A program made the position numbers and the translations under genes. A DNA stretch of 64,000 bases, from the NCBI GenBank assembly GCA_019425655.1, contig NQWY01000012.1, positions 24,495-88,494 of the forward strand, in the 5' to 3' direction. Under the pieces are notes generated by a model that saw only the letters and a program-made list of their open reading frames with translations, searched no databases and was not told the DNA's origin. Positions 1-8,072 of the stretch are shown piece after piece. The stretch comes from Rhizophagus prolifer. Lineage: Eukaryota > Glomeromycota > Glomeromycetes > Glomerales > Glomeraceae. The stretch's first letter is position 1. Each line of letters begins with the position of its first letter.

Positions 1-81
1 AACAGTCTTTATTCTCTGATAAATCAGAGAAATATTGCCTTCTTCGTTATGAGCGGGAATTACAACCGAAATTTTTTTCAT
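1..81 (-). CDS. glycosyltransferase family 2, N-terminal fragment (cut by window edge)
   Basis: The minus-strand frame starts at an ATG at 79-81 and reads MKKISVVIPAHNEEGNISLI before running off the left edge. The VVIPAHNEE segment is the nucleotide-binding start of GT-A fold family 2 glycosyltransferases, which transfer sugars from nucleotide or dolichol/undecaprenyl donors at the cytoplasmic face of the membrane. Only 27 codons are visible, so substrate and length cannot be judged. It lies 12 bp downstream of the GT87 gene on the same strand. The two probably form one transcript for a surface glycan or lipid-linked sugar. Confidence 0.85.
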   Translation of the reverse strand, partial: MKKISVVIPAHNEEGNISLIYQRIKTV

Positions 82-93
82 TGGAGCATGTCT

Positions 94-1248
94 TTAATCT
101 AATTTATAATCCTTTTCAAAATCCCGGGTTAACAATTCGTATATAACCCTGAACCAAACCAAAATGCATGGAATTGCTTTTGTGGAATATTTAACAAAAA
201 CATTTTCTTTTATAGATTTTGGAAATAAATCTGAAAATGCGAAACAAGTAAAAATCATTACAAAAATCAATAACCCTATATCCAATTTTGAAAATCTCTT
301 TTGCATCAGAAACCAAAGCATAACACCAGCAATTGCAATGATATAGGTCGGACTTTCTGAACCCGAGCTGAAAAGAACAACAAACAATAATGTTGACGCT
401 AAAATCATCAGTTGAAATGGCAAATGTTTGTACTGTTTGATCCTGAGATAAGGCAGCATAAAAATGATAGCTCCCGGAATCAGAAAAACCAGATTTGAAA
501 TGCTTGCATTCTGTAAAATCCTTCTCACAACACCCATTAACGAATAATCCTGACGTGTTCCCAAGGCTTGATTTTCAAGATTTTTTCCGGACAAAGAAGT
601 ATACCAATCGAGGTATGATTGAATTCCAAATTTCGGACTGGAAATCAGCATTGGTAAAACAAAGAACAGGATTGCGAGGATTATAAAACTCAGAATAAAC
701 CGAAGTTGGTTTTTAATAAAAAAGAATGCGGAAAGTCCTACAATGCCATAAACTTTCACAAAAGTTCCGATGAGAATTGAAAAGGCAGATTGGGTTTCTT
801 TTCTTTCGTAAATATAAATTGCAGATAACATCAGCAATCCTGTCAAGATAATATCCTGCAGGCAAAGCCACGCAAAAAAAGATTTCTTTTTATCCGAAAA
901 CGGAAGTTTATAAACTGCATAAAGAAAAACTGATGTGATTGCCATATTCCATAGAACACAGCCTAGCCAATCCGGCATCATTGCAAAAGGTGCAATCAGA
1001 AGGCTGAAAAAAACACCATAGTGATTGCTGTCAAAAAATAGATCCGGATATTGCAGGAATATGTTTTTCTCTTGCAAAGTGCTATAAAACACACCTTTAA
1101 AAATCAGGTAATTATTATAACCGCCAGTTCCCCTCTTGTATTTGCTATAAGCAGTAACGCCTGCTACAATAATATAGATTACGAAAATGATTCTGTAATC
1201 TGAGATAAATTTTAAGAATTTTTGTTTCACAAAATTGGCTATTAGCAT
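94..1248 (-). CDS. glycosyltransferase family 87 (DUF2029) integral membrane protein
   Basis: The 384-residue protein is built mostly of hydrophobic helices (roughly 9-11). After the first helix it has a periplasmic-type loop with YNNYLIFKG and a later DSNHYGVFFSLLIAPFAMMPDW segment, the layout typical of GT87/DUF2029 polyprenyl-phosphate-dependent mannosyltransferases such as PimE-like enzymes. Family members use lipid-linked sugars on the outer face of the cytoplasmic membrane. The gene sits directly upstream of a GT2 gene, the usual partner that would make the lipid-linked donor. Donor and acceptor are unknown. The family call is from overall pattern rather than one diagnostic motif. Confidence 0.75.
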   Translation of the reverse strand: MLIANFVKQKFLKFISDYRIIFVIYIIVAGVTAYSKYKRGTGGYNNYLIFKGVFYSTLQEKNIFLQYPDLFFDSNHYGVFFSLLIAPFAMMPDWLGCVLWNMAITSVFLYAVYKLPFSDKKKSFFAWLCLQDIILTGLLMLSAIYIYERKETQSAFSILIGTFVKVYGIVGLSAFFFIKNQLRFILSFIILAILFFVLPMLISSPKFGIQSYLDWYTSLSGKNLENQALGTRQDYSLMGVVRRILQNASISNLVFLIPGAIIFMLPYLRIKQYKHLPFQLMILASTLLFVVLFSSGSESPTYIIAIAGVMLWFLMQKRFSKLDIGLLIFVMIFTCFAFSDLFPKSIKENVFVKYSTKAIPCILVWFRVIYELLTRDFEKDYKLD

Positions 1249-1255
1249 TAGATAA

Positions 1256-1279
1256 CTGCCTATCAGATTTGACAGGCAG
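1256..1279 (-). terminator. hairpin between dapD and the GT87 gene
   Basis: CTGCCTATCA and TGACAGGCAG flank a 4-nt loop. On the minus-strand RNA all ten pairs form (one G-U), whereas plus-strand RNA has an A-C mismatch, so it probably acts on minus-strand transcripts from dapD. No good U-run follows on the minus strand, so it may be a weak terminator or an mRNA-processing/stability hairpin just ahead of the GT87 start. Confidence 0.4.
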
Positions 1280-1297
1280 CTTTTATTTTTCTAAATC

Positions 1298-2110
1298 CTA
1301 AACCGCAACATTATTTTCCCTCAGCGCATCATTCAAGGATGTTTTCTTATCTGTAGATTCTTTTCTTTTACCGATGATCAAAGCACAAGGCACCTGATAT
1401 TCTCCGGAAGGAAATTGTTTGGTATAACTTCCCGGAATCACAACAGAACGCTCCGGCACATAACCTTTCATTTCAACAGGTTTGTCACCAGTTACATCAA
1501 TAATTTTGGTAGACATTGTCAAACATACATTTGCGCCCAAAACTGCTTCTTTGCCAACACGAACGCCTTCTACCACGATACAACGCGAACCGATGAATGC
1601 ATCATCTTCAATAATAACCGGAGCCGCTTGCAATGGTTCCAAAACGCCTCCAATTCCTACACCTCCACTCAGGTGAACATTTTTACCAATTTGAGCGCAG
1701 CTTCCTACAGTTGCCCACGTATCAACCATTGTCCCGGAATCCACATAAGCTCCAATGTTAACATAAGAAGGCATCATAATCACCCCGCTTGCAACAAAAC
1801 TTCCGTGTCTTGCAATCGCATGCGGAACTACTCTCACGCCCTTTTCAGCATAGTTTTTCTTCAAAGGAATTTTATCATGGAATTCGAAAGGACCAACTTC
1901 TATGGTTTCCATTGTCTGGATCGGGAAATACATTACCACACCTTTCTTTACCCATTCGTTAATTTGCCATCCGTTTTCCGTTGGCTCAGCTGTTCTCAGC
2001 TCTCCTGAATCCAGCTTTGCAACTACTTCTCTTACAGCATTCTGATATTCTTCTTCTTTCAATAGTTCGCGGTTATCCCAAGCTTTTTCGATTTTTTCCT
2101 GTAAAGACAT
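1298..2110 (-). CDS. dapD: 2,3,4,5-tetrahydropyridine-2,6-dicarboxylate N-succinyltransferase
   Basis: The 270-residue protein matches the usual DapD length. The central region is a left-handed beta-helix of hexapeptide repeats (for example GAYVDSGTMVDTWATVGSCAQIGKNVHLSGGVGIGGV), and the segment MMPSYVNIGAYVDSGTMVDT is characteristic of DapD. It transfers succinyl from succinyl-CoA to tetrahydrodipicolinate in the cytoplasmic diaminopimelate/lysine pathway, supplying DAP for peptidoglycan. It starts at an ATG and is followed 49 bp later by the GT87 gene. The function is confident. Confidence 0.96.
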   Translation of the reverse strand: MSLQEKIEKAWDNRELLKEEEYQNAVREVVAKLDSGELRTAEPTENGWQINEWVKKGVVMYFPIQTMETIEVGPFEFHDKIPLKKNYAEKGVRVVPHAIARHGSFVASGVIMMPSYVNIGAYVDSGTMVDTWATVGSCAQIGKNVHLSGGVGIGGVLEPLQAAPVIIEDDAFIGSRCIVVEGVRVGKEAVLGANVCLTMSTKIIDVTGDKPVEMKGYVPERSVVIPGSYTKQFPSGEYQVPCALIIGKRKESTDKKTSLNDALRENNVAV

Positions 2111-2138
2111 ATGATGAGATTAATAACAACGAATTGCA

Positions 2139-2221
2139 CGCAGCCCGACCTGAGTGGAGCTCTTTTTCTTTTTTTACAAAAAAAAGAAAAAAGCGGGAAC
2201 GGAGGGCGGATAAAGCTGCCA
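2139..2221. repeat. palindromic intergenic element
   Basis: Between the NlpC/P60 gene and dapD lies a stretch whose ends are GCAGC and GCTGC. Its centre is a near-perfect hairpin (2162-2193) of a C-T5-C-T7 arm and an A8-G-A6-G arm. The surrounding GC-richer text (CCCGACCTGAGTGGAGC, then GCGGGAACGGAGGGCGG) is unlike normal intergenic DNA here. From general knowledge this resembles a dispersed intergenic repeat of Chryseobacterium relatives. The U-rich arm could also work as a terminator. A 74-residue minus-strand frame across it is best explained as the repeat. Confidence 0.55.
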
Positions 2222-2310
2222 TAAAATTTATCATCCAGCACTCCAACAAAAAAGTCCAATAAAAAATTATTGAACCTCATCATTACATATCTCCCGACAA
2301 AAATAATAAA

Positions 2311-2850
2311 TTATAGAACACTTCTTGCAAAAAGAAAAGCTTTATTCCAATAAGCTTCGTTAAGGGACGAAATTATAACGCCTTTGGTAGTAGAAGAATG
2401 GATGAATGTCACCTCGCCAGTATTCATCACGTCATGAACAATACCGACATGGGTAACTGCTGAACCGCCTGCTGTTGCAAAAAATAACAGATCTCCGGGT
2501 TTGACTTTTGAGATATCTATGGAAACGCCTGCTTTTCCCTGATCCTGAGAACGTCTGGGCATTTTCATATCGTTCTCGTCAAAAACTTTGCAAACCAAAC
2601 CGGAACAATCAAAACCGGCTTTTGTATTACCGGCATACTTGTAAGGTGTTCCCAAATAGTTTTCCGCATCACTGATAACAGAGGCTCTTTTGCCGGAAAC
2701 TGAGCCAGAATAAGTGGAATTTAGTTTTTTAAGATTGCTGGCCTTGGTTGTGGTTGTTGGCCTTTTGTAAGCGTATTTTTTTACAGGCTTTGAAGCACCG
2801 CAAGAAACCAGAATAATTGAAAATATAATTACCAGTACAGATTGTTTCAT
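2311..2850 (-). CDS. C40 (NlpC/P60) family peptidoglycan peptidase, lipoprotein
   Basis: The 179-residue protein starts with a lipoprotein signal peptide ending in LVSC (lipidated Cys17), followed by a basic, Thr/Ser-rich linker to about residue 55. The NlpC/P60 domain then spans the rest. The catalytic Cys82 lies in FDCSGLV, His134 in THVGIV, and a third polar residue is likely His151 in FIHSS. Such enzymes cut D-Glu-DAP (or related) bonds in peptidoglycan stem peptides in the periplasm. Its exact bond is not readable. A TAAATTTG box lies only 5 bp before the ATG. Confidence 0.9.
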   Translation of the reverse strand: MKQSVLVIIFSIILVSCGASKPVKKYAYKRPTTTTKASNLKKLNSTYSGSVSGKRASVISDAENYLGTPYKYAGNTKAGFDCSGLVCKVFDENDMKMPRRSQDQGKAGVSIDISKVKPGDLLFFATAGGSAVTHVGIVHDVMNTGEVTFIHSSTTKGVIISSLNEAYWNKAFLFARSVL

Positions 2851-2855
2851 CTAAT

Positions 2856-2863
2856 CAAATTTA
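2856..2863 (-). promoter_or_regulatory. candidate -7 promoter box (TAAATTTG)
   Basis: On the minus strand this matches the flavobacterial TAnnTTTG consensus and ends 5 bp before the NlpC/P60 ATG. If it is used, the transcript would be almost leaderless. It could be a chance match in AT-rich DNA. Confidence 0.35.
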
Positions 2864-3132
2864 AATAGTAATTGTTTCTCAATAAGAATTTTTCTCTGTT
2901 ATCTACACAAAAATAGCTTAGATTATTTTATCAAACAAGCATTTAAGATAAAAAACACAGAATTTTCACAAAGAAAAAGAGAAGCTTATAAAAACTTCTC
3001 AGGCTAAATTATCAATTTGATTAATTATTTCAAAAATTAAGAGGGCAACGAGTGCCCCCTTTAATCAATAATCAGGTTCTATGAACTTGATTATCTTATG
3101 TTTTACACATCAAATTTTTTGCCAAAATAAAA
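2864..3132. other. non-coding stretch with several hairpins
   Basis: No open frame looks like a gene. Three dyads are visible: GAGAAG/CTTCTC at about 2981-3000, GGGCA/TGCCC at about 3043-3059 followed by T-rich sequence on the minus strand, and a 12-bp stem at 3068-3094 (ATAATCAGGTTC with a 3-nt loop, one G-U on plus). They lie downstream of the tRNA terminator on the minus strand. A small RNA is possible, but I see nothing that identifies one. Confidence 0.4.
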
Positions 3133-3165
3133 AAATCAACCCCCTGAAAGTCAGAAGATTGATTT
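3133..3165 (-). terminator. terminator of tRNA-Ala
   Basis: On minus-strand RNA a 15-bp stem with a 3-nt loop forms without mismatch (several G-U pairs) and is followed by a run of seven U then more U. It starts 14 bp after the tRNA 3' end. This is a textbook intrinsic terminator for the tRNA. Confidence 0.85.
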
Positions 3166-3178
3166 GACATGTAGCTTG

Positions 3179-3252
3179 TGGAGAATACGGGGATCGAACC
3201 CGTCACCTTTAGACTGCCAGTCTAACGCTCTAGCCAGATGAGCTAATTCCCC
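3179..3252 (-). tRNA. tRNA-Ala (anticodon GGC)
   Basis: The minus-strand sequence folds into a full 74-nt cloverleaf. The acceptor stem is GGGGAAT/ATTCTCC with the alanine identity pair G3-U70, the anticodon stem is TTAGA/TCTAA with loop CTGGCAG giving anticodon GGC, and the T-arm is ACGGG TTCGATC CCCGT. The discriminator base is A and CCA is not encoded, so it must be added after transcription. It reads GCC/GCU alanine codons. It stands alone, not in a tRNA or rRNA cluster. Confidence 0.96.
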
Positions 3253-3318
3253 AATTGGTATTGCAATGATAAGGATTTTGTCTGAACATTTTCTAAAAAA
3301 ATTTAATAAAAAAATAAA

Positions 3319-3350
3319 AAATCGGGCTCAAATAAATTTGGACCCGATTT
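3319..3350 (-). terminator. terminator after the DUF2007 gene
   Basis: AAATCGGG and CCCGATTT form an 8-bp stem. On the minus strand it is followed by a long T-rich run (complement of 3304-3320). It is placed 30 bp past the stop of the gene at 3381-3608. Confidence 0.75.
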
Positions 3351-3380
3351 CTGTAAAACGTAAAATTTAAAAATATGAAA

Positions 3381-3608
3381 TCAATTTTGGTTTGATTTTA
3401 AATATTCATCGATGATGTCAAAGGATTTTTTTTCATCCCTGATATCAACTTTAATAAAAGTATTGGTTGCAGTGGGAGTCGAAAGAAAACTAAGATAAGA
3501 ATTCTCAACATCACATTTTATTCCTGCATCTTCCAGCTTAGATTTGATGAGCTGGATCTCCTGTGGGCTGCTGCTTTCATACACAGCAACTCTTGTTGTT
3601 GCATCCAT
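3381..3608 (-). CDS. DUF2007 domain protein (putative signal-transducing protein)
   Basis: The 75-residue protein starts MDATTRVAVYESSSPQEIQLIKSKLEDAGIKCDVEN, a ferredoxin-like fold with the DUF2007 pattern in which an early segment resembling a PII/ACT-like strand is followed by a helix that picks between two sites. Family members are small cytoplasmic proteins of unknown role, called putative signal transducing proteins only by analogy. It is a single gene with its own terminator. The start ATG is the only reasonable one. No partner is evident nearby. Confidence 0.75.
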   Translation of the reverse strand: MDATTRVAVYESSSPQEIQLIKSKLEDAGIKCDVENSYLSFLSTPTATNTFIKVDIRDEKKSFDIIDEYLKSNQN

Positions 3609-3674
3609 AGATTTTCAGATTTTGATTTTTTAAGCAAAGCAATTTACGAAAAAAATATCATAATCCGAAATTCT

Positions 3675-4994
3675 TTATATTAAATCCTCAAATATTGAAT
3701 TTATTTTATCTAAAATAACCTGAATTTCTTCTTTTGTTACATTAAGATGTGGACGAAACCTAAGTGACTGATCTCCACAGGTTAAGATGATAATCCCTTC
3801 GTCGTAAAGTTTGCTTCTTAACCACTCTCTGCTTTCACCGTCTTTAAGATCAAATGCACACATCAATCCCTTTCCTCTTGCAGCAGAGATGTGATCCGGA
3901 AACTTTTGTTCTAATTTCTTTAATCCGTTCAAAAGGAATTCTCCCACAACTCTGGAATTCTCAACCAGATTTTCATTTTCAATGATTTCCAAAACCAATT
4001 GGAAACGTAGCATATCGATAAAATTACCTCCAAAAGTAGAATTGATTCTTGAACTTTCCTTGAAAACATGATGTTCTACTTCGTCCAGTTTTTCTTTATT
4101 TGCCAGGATTCCACAAACTTGTGCTTTTTTACCAAAAGTGATTACATCCGGAATAATATCCAAGTGTTGGAACGCCCACATTTTTCCAGTCATTCCGATT
4201 CCTGTTTGTACTTCGTCCAGGATCAAAAGGATTTCATTTTCATCACAGATACGTCTCAGTTCTGTAAAGAATTCGTTTCTGAAATGGTTGTCGCCGCCTT
4301 CAGCCTGAATCGGCTCGATAATCACACAGGCCACCTCATCCGGATGAGATAAGATCGCTTCCTGAATATGCAACAAAGCTAACTGTTCGTGTTTGATGGT
4401 TTCTTCCAGATTTCCCTCTGTAATTGGGAAGTTCAGTTTTGGATTGGTGATTCTTGGCCAATCGAATTTTGGAAAATATTGATACTTTCTTGGATCAGAA
4501 GTATTGGTTAAAGACAAGGTATAACCGCTTCTTCCATGAAAGGATTGTTTAAAATGAATCGCAATCCCCGCTTCTTTATCTATATCTTTTTGCCAATTTT
4601 TTCTGGTTTTCCAGTCAAAAGCTGTTTTCAAAGCATTTTCAACTGCCAAAGCACCGCCTTCTATGAAAAAGCAATAAGGCAGTTCTTTCGGAATTGCAAC
4701 TCTGGAAAAAACTTCCATAAAGTCTGCATATTCCTGAAGATAAACATCACTTAAAGTCGGTTTATAAATTGCCATTTTTCCAAGCCAATTGGCCTTTTCT
4801 ACAATATAAGGATGATTGTATCCGACAGATGCTGATGCGAACATGGAGAACATATCAAGATATTTTTTTCCTGTCAGCTTGTCAACAATGTAAGAGCCCT
4901 GAGATGCTTCATAATCCATTACGAAATCGAACCCGTCTGCAAGAATATGTTTACCTAATGTTTCTTTTACTTTATTTTCTGTAGTTGTTATCAT
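3675..4994 (-). CDS. lat: L-lysine 6-aminotransferase
   Basis: The 439-residue protein is a class III (ornithine-aminotransferase-like) PLP enzyme. Visible features are FIEGGALAVENALKTAF, FKQSFHGRSGYTLSLTN, the PLP-nitrogen aspartate in ILDEVQTGIGMTGKMWAF (Asp260), and the Schiff-base lysine in TFGKKAQVCG (Lys289 or 290). The FGKKxQVCG and EGGALAVENALK signatures fit lysine 6-aminotransferase, which moves the epsilon-amino group of lysine to 2-oxoglutarate and yields 2-aminoadipate 6-semialdehyde (cyclising to piperideine-6-carboxylate). It follows the aldehyde dehydrogenase by 9 bp, so the two genes encode consecutive steps of lysine degradation. Confidence 0.9.
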   Translation of the reverse strand: MITTTENKVKETLGKHILADGFDFVMDYEASQGSYIVDKLTGKKYLDMFSMFASASVGYNHPYIVEKANWLGKMAIYKPTLSDVYLQEYADFMEVFSRVAIPKELPYCFFIEGGALAVENALKTAFDWKTRKNWQKDIDKEAGIAIHFKQSFHGRSGYTLSLTNTSDPRKYQYFPKFDWPRITNPKLNFPITEGNLEETIKHEQLALLHIQEAILSHPDEVACVIIEPIQAEGGDNHFRNEFFTELRRICDENEILLILDEVQTGIGMTGKMWAFQHLDIIPDVITFGKKAQVCGILANKEKLDEVEHHVFKESSRINSTFGGNFIDMLRFQLVLEIIENENLVENSRVVGEFLLNGLKKLEQKFPDHISAARGKGLMCAFDLKDGESREWLRSKLYDEGIIILTCGDQSLRFRPHLNVTKEEIQVILDKINSIFEDLI

Positions 4995-5003
4995 ATTGTT
5001 TTT

Positions 5004-6542
5004 TTATAAGTCAAACTTAATCCCTTGAGCTAAAGGTAAATTAGTTGTATAATTGATTGTGTTTGTTTGTCTTCTCATATAATATTTCCAGACATCCGAA
5101 CCGGACTCCCGTCCGCCGCCGGTTTCTTTTTCGCCACCAAATGCACCGCCAATTTCAGCTCCGGAAGTTCCGATATTAACATTAGCTATTCCGCAGTCAG
5201 AACCAGCGTGAGAAAGGAATAATTCCGCTTCTCGTAGGTTTTGTGTCATAATTGCAGAACTCAGACCTTGCGGAACATCATTCTGGATTGCGATGGCTTC
5301 ATCCAAAGTTTTATACTTGATCAAGTAAAGAATTGGCGCAAATGTCTCGTGCTGAACAATTTCGTAGCTATTCTCAACCTCAGCAATACAAGGTTTTACA
5401 TAACAACCTGAAGTATAATTCCCACCTTCCAAAACACCACCCTCAACAATGAAATTTCCGCCTTCTGCTTTGCATTTTTCGATAGAATCCTGGTATTGTT
5501 TTACCGCAGCTTTGTCAATCAGCGGACCAACATGATTAGTTTCGTCCAATGGATTCCCGATTTTCAGTTGTCCGTAAGCTTTAACCAATCGGTTTTTAAC
5601 CTCATCATAAACAGATTCGTGGATGATAAGACGTCTTGTAGAAGTACATCTTTGACCCGCTGTTCCAACAGCTCCGAAAACGGCACCGATAATCGACATA
5701 TTGATGTCTGCATTTTCTGTAATAATAATAGCGTTGTTTCCACCTAATTCCAAAATCGATTTTCCAAACCGTTCAGCAACATTTTTCCCAACAATTCTTC
5801 CAACTCTTGTGGAACCGGTAAAGGATACCAATGCTATTTTTTTATCATTAACTAATTGATCTCCAATCTCATGATCAGCAATTACTAAGTTTGAAATTCC
5901 TTCGGGAAGATCATTTTCTTTTGCTACTTCATTAAAGATATTCTGACAAGCGATTGCGCAAAGCGGTGTTTTTTCTGATGGTTTCCAAATCACTACATTT
6001 CCGCAAATCCAAGCCAGAGCAGCATTCCAGCTCCAGACTGCAACAGGAAAGTTGAAAGCCGAGATCACACCAACAATTCCCAGTGGATGGTATTGCTCAT
6101 ACATCCTGTGTCCGGGCCTTTCGGAATGCATCGTGTAACCATGAAGCTGTCGGGACAAACCAACTGCGAAATCGCAAATATCGATCATCTCCTGAACTTC
6201 TCCCAGACCTTCCTGAAGAGATTTTCCCATCTCATAGGAAACCAATTTTCCAAGATCCTCTTTGTATTCTCTAAGCTTATTACCAAATTGGCGAACCAGA
6301 TCTCCTCTTTTTGGTGCAGGAATTTTTCTGAATTCCAAATAAGCCTGTTCTGCTTTTGCTACAACTTTCTCGTAGTCTTGTTTATCTGATGTTTTTACCG
6401 AAGCGATAAGATTACCGTCTACCGGTGAATAACTTTCTATTGCTTTACCGGAAGAAAAGAAATCCAAACCTGTAGCAGTTCCGTTATTTTCTGTCGAAAT
6501 TCCCAGTCTTTTCAGGTTTTCTGATATTGAAATTGAGGACAT
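5004..6542 (-). CDS. 2-aminoadipate 6-semialdehyde dehydrogenase (ALDH7/antiquitin type)
   Basis: The NAD-dependent aldehyde dehydrogenase has the Rossmann motif FTGSTRVGR, the general-base Glu in LELGGNNAI and the catalytic Cys in [12 protein letters not shown]. [28 protein letters not shown] near the C terminus is typical of the ALDH7A1 subfamily, which oxidises 2-aminoadipate semialdehyde to 2-aminoadipate. I chose the ATG at 6540-6542 (512 residues, MSSIS start). The longer open frame adds 23 residues that overlap the promoter. It is the first gene of an operon with the lysine aminotransferase. Confidence 0.88.
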   Translation of the reverse strand: MSSISISENLKRLGISTENNGTATGLDFFSSGKAIESYSPVDGNLIASVKTSDKQDYEKVVAKAEQAYLEFRKIPAPKRGDLVRQFGNKLREYKEDLGKLVSYEMGKSLQEGLGEVQEMIDICDFAVGLSRQLHGYTMHSERPGHRMYEQYHPLGIVGVISAFNFPVAVWSWNAALAWICGNVVIWKPSEKTPLCAIACQNIFNEVAKENDLPEGISNLVIADHEIGDQLVNDKKIALVSFTGSTRVGRIVGKNVAERFGKSILELGGNNAIIITENADINMSIIGAVFGAVGTAGQRCTSTRRLIIHESVYDEVKNRLVKAYGQLKIGNPLDETNHVGPLIDKAAVKQYQDSIEKCKAEGGNFIVEGGVLEGGNYTSGCYVKPCIAEVENSYEIVQHETFAPILYLIKYKTLDEAIAIQNDVPQGLSSAIMTQNLREAELFLSHAGSDCGIANVNIGTSGAEIGGAFGGEKETGGGRESGSDVWKYYMRRQTNTINYTTNLPLAQGIKFDL

Positions 6543-6566
6543 AAAGTTTTTTATTTTTAAAGTGTC

Positions 6567-6595
6567 TAAAGATAAAAATATATTTTGACCAGCAA
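6567..6595 (-). promoter_or_regulatory. promoter of the lysine-catabolism operon
   Basis: On the minus strand TTG (6595-6593), an 18-nt spacer and TATCTTTA (6574-6567) fit the flavobacterial -33/-7 pattern, with A in place of the final G. The ATG lies 24 bp further on, consistent with a short leader. Confidence 0.5.
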
Positions 6596-6603
6596 AATCA
6601 AAA

Positions 6604-6619
6604 ACTAACAATCGTTAGT
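6604..6619. promoter_or_regulatory. candidate TetR-type operator (ACTAAC-AATC-GTTAGT)
   Basis: This is a perfect 6+6 dyad with a 4-bp centre, immediately upstream of the -33 element of the lysine-degradation promoter. ACTAACnnnnGTTAGT-like dyads are common operators of TetR-family regulators. No tetR gene is in the window, so the regulator would have to be encoded elsewhere. Confidence 0.45.
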
Positions 6620-6817
6620 AAATAAATAAAAAAGACTGAAAATCATTGGCTTGAATAATTTTGGCGCTTTAATTGTTATTCAAAAAACTTTTAATTTACT
6701 TTTATGTTTGAAAACGATAGAGAACACATCTAATTATTGGAGGTTGAAATATTTGTTAATTATTTATAAAATACAGTTTTACTTATTTTGAATAAATCTA
6801 AATTGCACAATTTTTCT

Positions 6818-6825
6818 TATTTTTG
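6818..6825 (+). promoter_or_regulatory. candidate -7 box (TATTTTTG)
   Basis: This exact TAnnTTTG match lies 15 bp before the ATG of the small membrane protein. No clear TTG -33 element lies at the expected distance. Confidence 0.5.
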
Positions 6826-6840
6826 AAAAAATAAATCGGG

Positions 6841-7032
6841 ATGGAAAATAATGAGACCACTCAAAAATCTGAAAATAAATCGTCCAAGTGGAAAAGCCTG
6901 GTGAAAAAATTTGGTATCGGTGGTATTATTTTTTTTACTGTAAAAGGGATTATCACTTCTACTCTGATCTATTTTCTGGGAAAAAACTTTTGGATCATTA
7001 TTAAAGATTATATCGCCCAATGGTTTGATTAA
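6841..7032 (+). CDS. small single-pass/two-pass membrane protein, function unknown
   Basis: The 63-residue protein has a polar N terminus (MENNETTQKSENKSSKWKSLVKK) and two hydrophobic stretches (about 24-47 and 50-58) ending in WFD. The charge pattern (basic just before the helix) suggests an N-in inner-membrane protein. A consensus promoter box precedes it and a bidirectional terminator follows. The overlapping minus-strand frame (6817-7020) has no such signals. I do not recognise a named family. Confidence 0.65.
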   Translation: MENNETTQKSENKSSKWKSLVKKFGIGGIIFFTVKGIITSTLIYFLGKNFWIIIKDYIAQWFD

Positions 7033-7061
7033 ACTATGTTCTTACAATATATCGAAATAAA

Positions 7062-7086
7062 AAAATCCTTTATAATAAAGGATTTT
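7062..7086. terminator. bidirectional terminator
   Basis: An 11-bp perfect stem (AAAATCCTTTA/TAAAGGATTTT) with a 3-nt loop has A/T tracts on both sides. It lies between the convergent small membrane protein and era, and its right edge overlaps the era stop codon. Confidence 0.8.
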
Positions 7087-7960
7087 ATCTGTAACCGAAA
7101 TTCTTAAGATCTCTGTCATTTTTTCGCCAGTCTTTTTTGACTTTTACAAAGAGATTAAGGTGTATTTTTTTGTTGAAGAATTTCTCCAGGTCAACACGTG
7201 CTTCTGTTCCCACCTTTTTAATGGCTTCACCTTTGTGTCCAATGATAATACCTTTTTGGGTATCGCGTTCCACGTAGATTATGGAATCAATAAAAATAAT
7301 TCCTTCTTTTTCTTTGAACATCTCTGTAACAACTTCTACAGAATAAGGAATTTCTTTCTCATAATTCAAAAGAATTTTTTCACGAATAGCTTCGTTGACA
7401 AAGAAACGTTCTGGTTTGTCCGTAAACTGATCTTTATCGTAATATGGAGGATTTTCCGGCAACAAGGATTTCAGTTTCGGAAGAATAATATCCGTATTAA
7501 AGGCATTGAGAGCAGAAATTGGTAAAATTTCGGCCTTCGGAATCCTGTTGTGCCATTCGTCAACCAGCTTTTCCAAACCTTCCTGATTGGTCTGATCTAC
7601 TTTATTCAGAAGTAATAATACCGGAACCGGGATCTTGTTAAGTTTATCTATTAAAAATTCCGACGGTTCTTCTTTGTCGGTCACATCTACAATGAATAAA
7701 AAAACATCAGCATCCTGTAAAGAATCTTTTACAAAATCCATCATTTTTTCCTGCAGATTATATTTCGGATCCAAAACCCCGGGTGTATCGGAAAAAACAA
7801 TCTGCAAATCTTCCTCATTGTATATCCCGAAAATCCTGTGACGTGTTGTTTGTGCTTTTTGGGTCACAATTGCCAGCTTCTCTCCCATCAATTGATTGAG
7901 AAGTGTAGATTTTCCTGCATTGGGTTTCCCGACGATATTTACGAATCCTGCTTTGTGCAT
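7085..7960 (-). CDS. era: GTPase Era
   Basis: The 291-residue protein has all Era G motifs: GKPNAGKST (P-loop), the switch threonines in QTTRH, DTPG (G3), NKVD (G4) and SALN (G5). A C-terminal KH domain carries GIIIGHKGEAIKKVG, the RNA-binding GxxG loop. Era binds the 3' end of 16S rRNA and assists assembly of the 30S ribosomal subunit. Length and domain order are normal. A TACCTTTG promoter box lies 28 bp upstream of the ATG. Confidence 0.97.
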   Translation of the reverse strand: MHKAGFVNIVGKPNAGKSTLLNQLMGEKLAIVTQKAQTTRHRIFGIYNEEDLQIVFSDTPGVLDPKYNLQEKMMDFVKDSLQDADVFLFIVDVTDKEEPSEFLIDKLNKIPVPVLLLLNKVDQTNQEGLEKLVDEWHNRIPKAEILPISALNAFNTDIILPKLKSLLPENPPYYDKDQFTDKPERFFVNEAIREKILLNYEKEIPYSVEVVTEMFKEKEGIIFIDSIIYVERDTQKGIIIGHKGEAIKKVGTEARVDLEKFFNKKIHLNLFVKVKKDWRKNDRDLKNFGYR

Positions 7961-7988
7961 TACTTTTTTGAATATATTGAATAATGTA

Positions 7989-7996
7989 CAAAGGTA
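7989..7996 (-). promoter_or_regulatory. -7 box of era (TACCTTTG)
   Basis: This minus-strand match to TAnnTTTG lies 28 bp before the era ATG, giving a leader of about 24 nt. Confidence 0.5.
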
Positions 7997-8072
7997 CGGA
8001 AATTTTGAAGTAAGAGTTTAAGAATTTACAACATGGAATATATCAAAACTTTACAAAAAAATATCAGGATTT

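Noticed and set aside
2059-2283. 74-residue minus-strand frame across the dapD start
   Set aside because: It reads through the AT hairpin of an intergenic repeat and overlaps dapD; composition (runs of Phe, Lys, Arg) fits the repeat rather than a protein.
6817-7020. 67-residue minus-strand frame opposite the small membrane protein
   Set aside because: The plus-strand frame has a consensus promoter box, a sensible membrane-protein pattern and a terminator; the minus frame has none of these.
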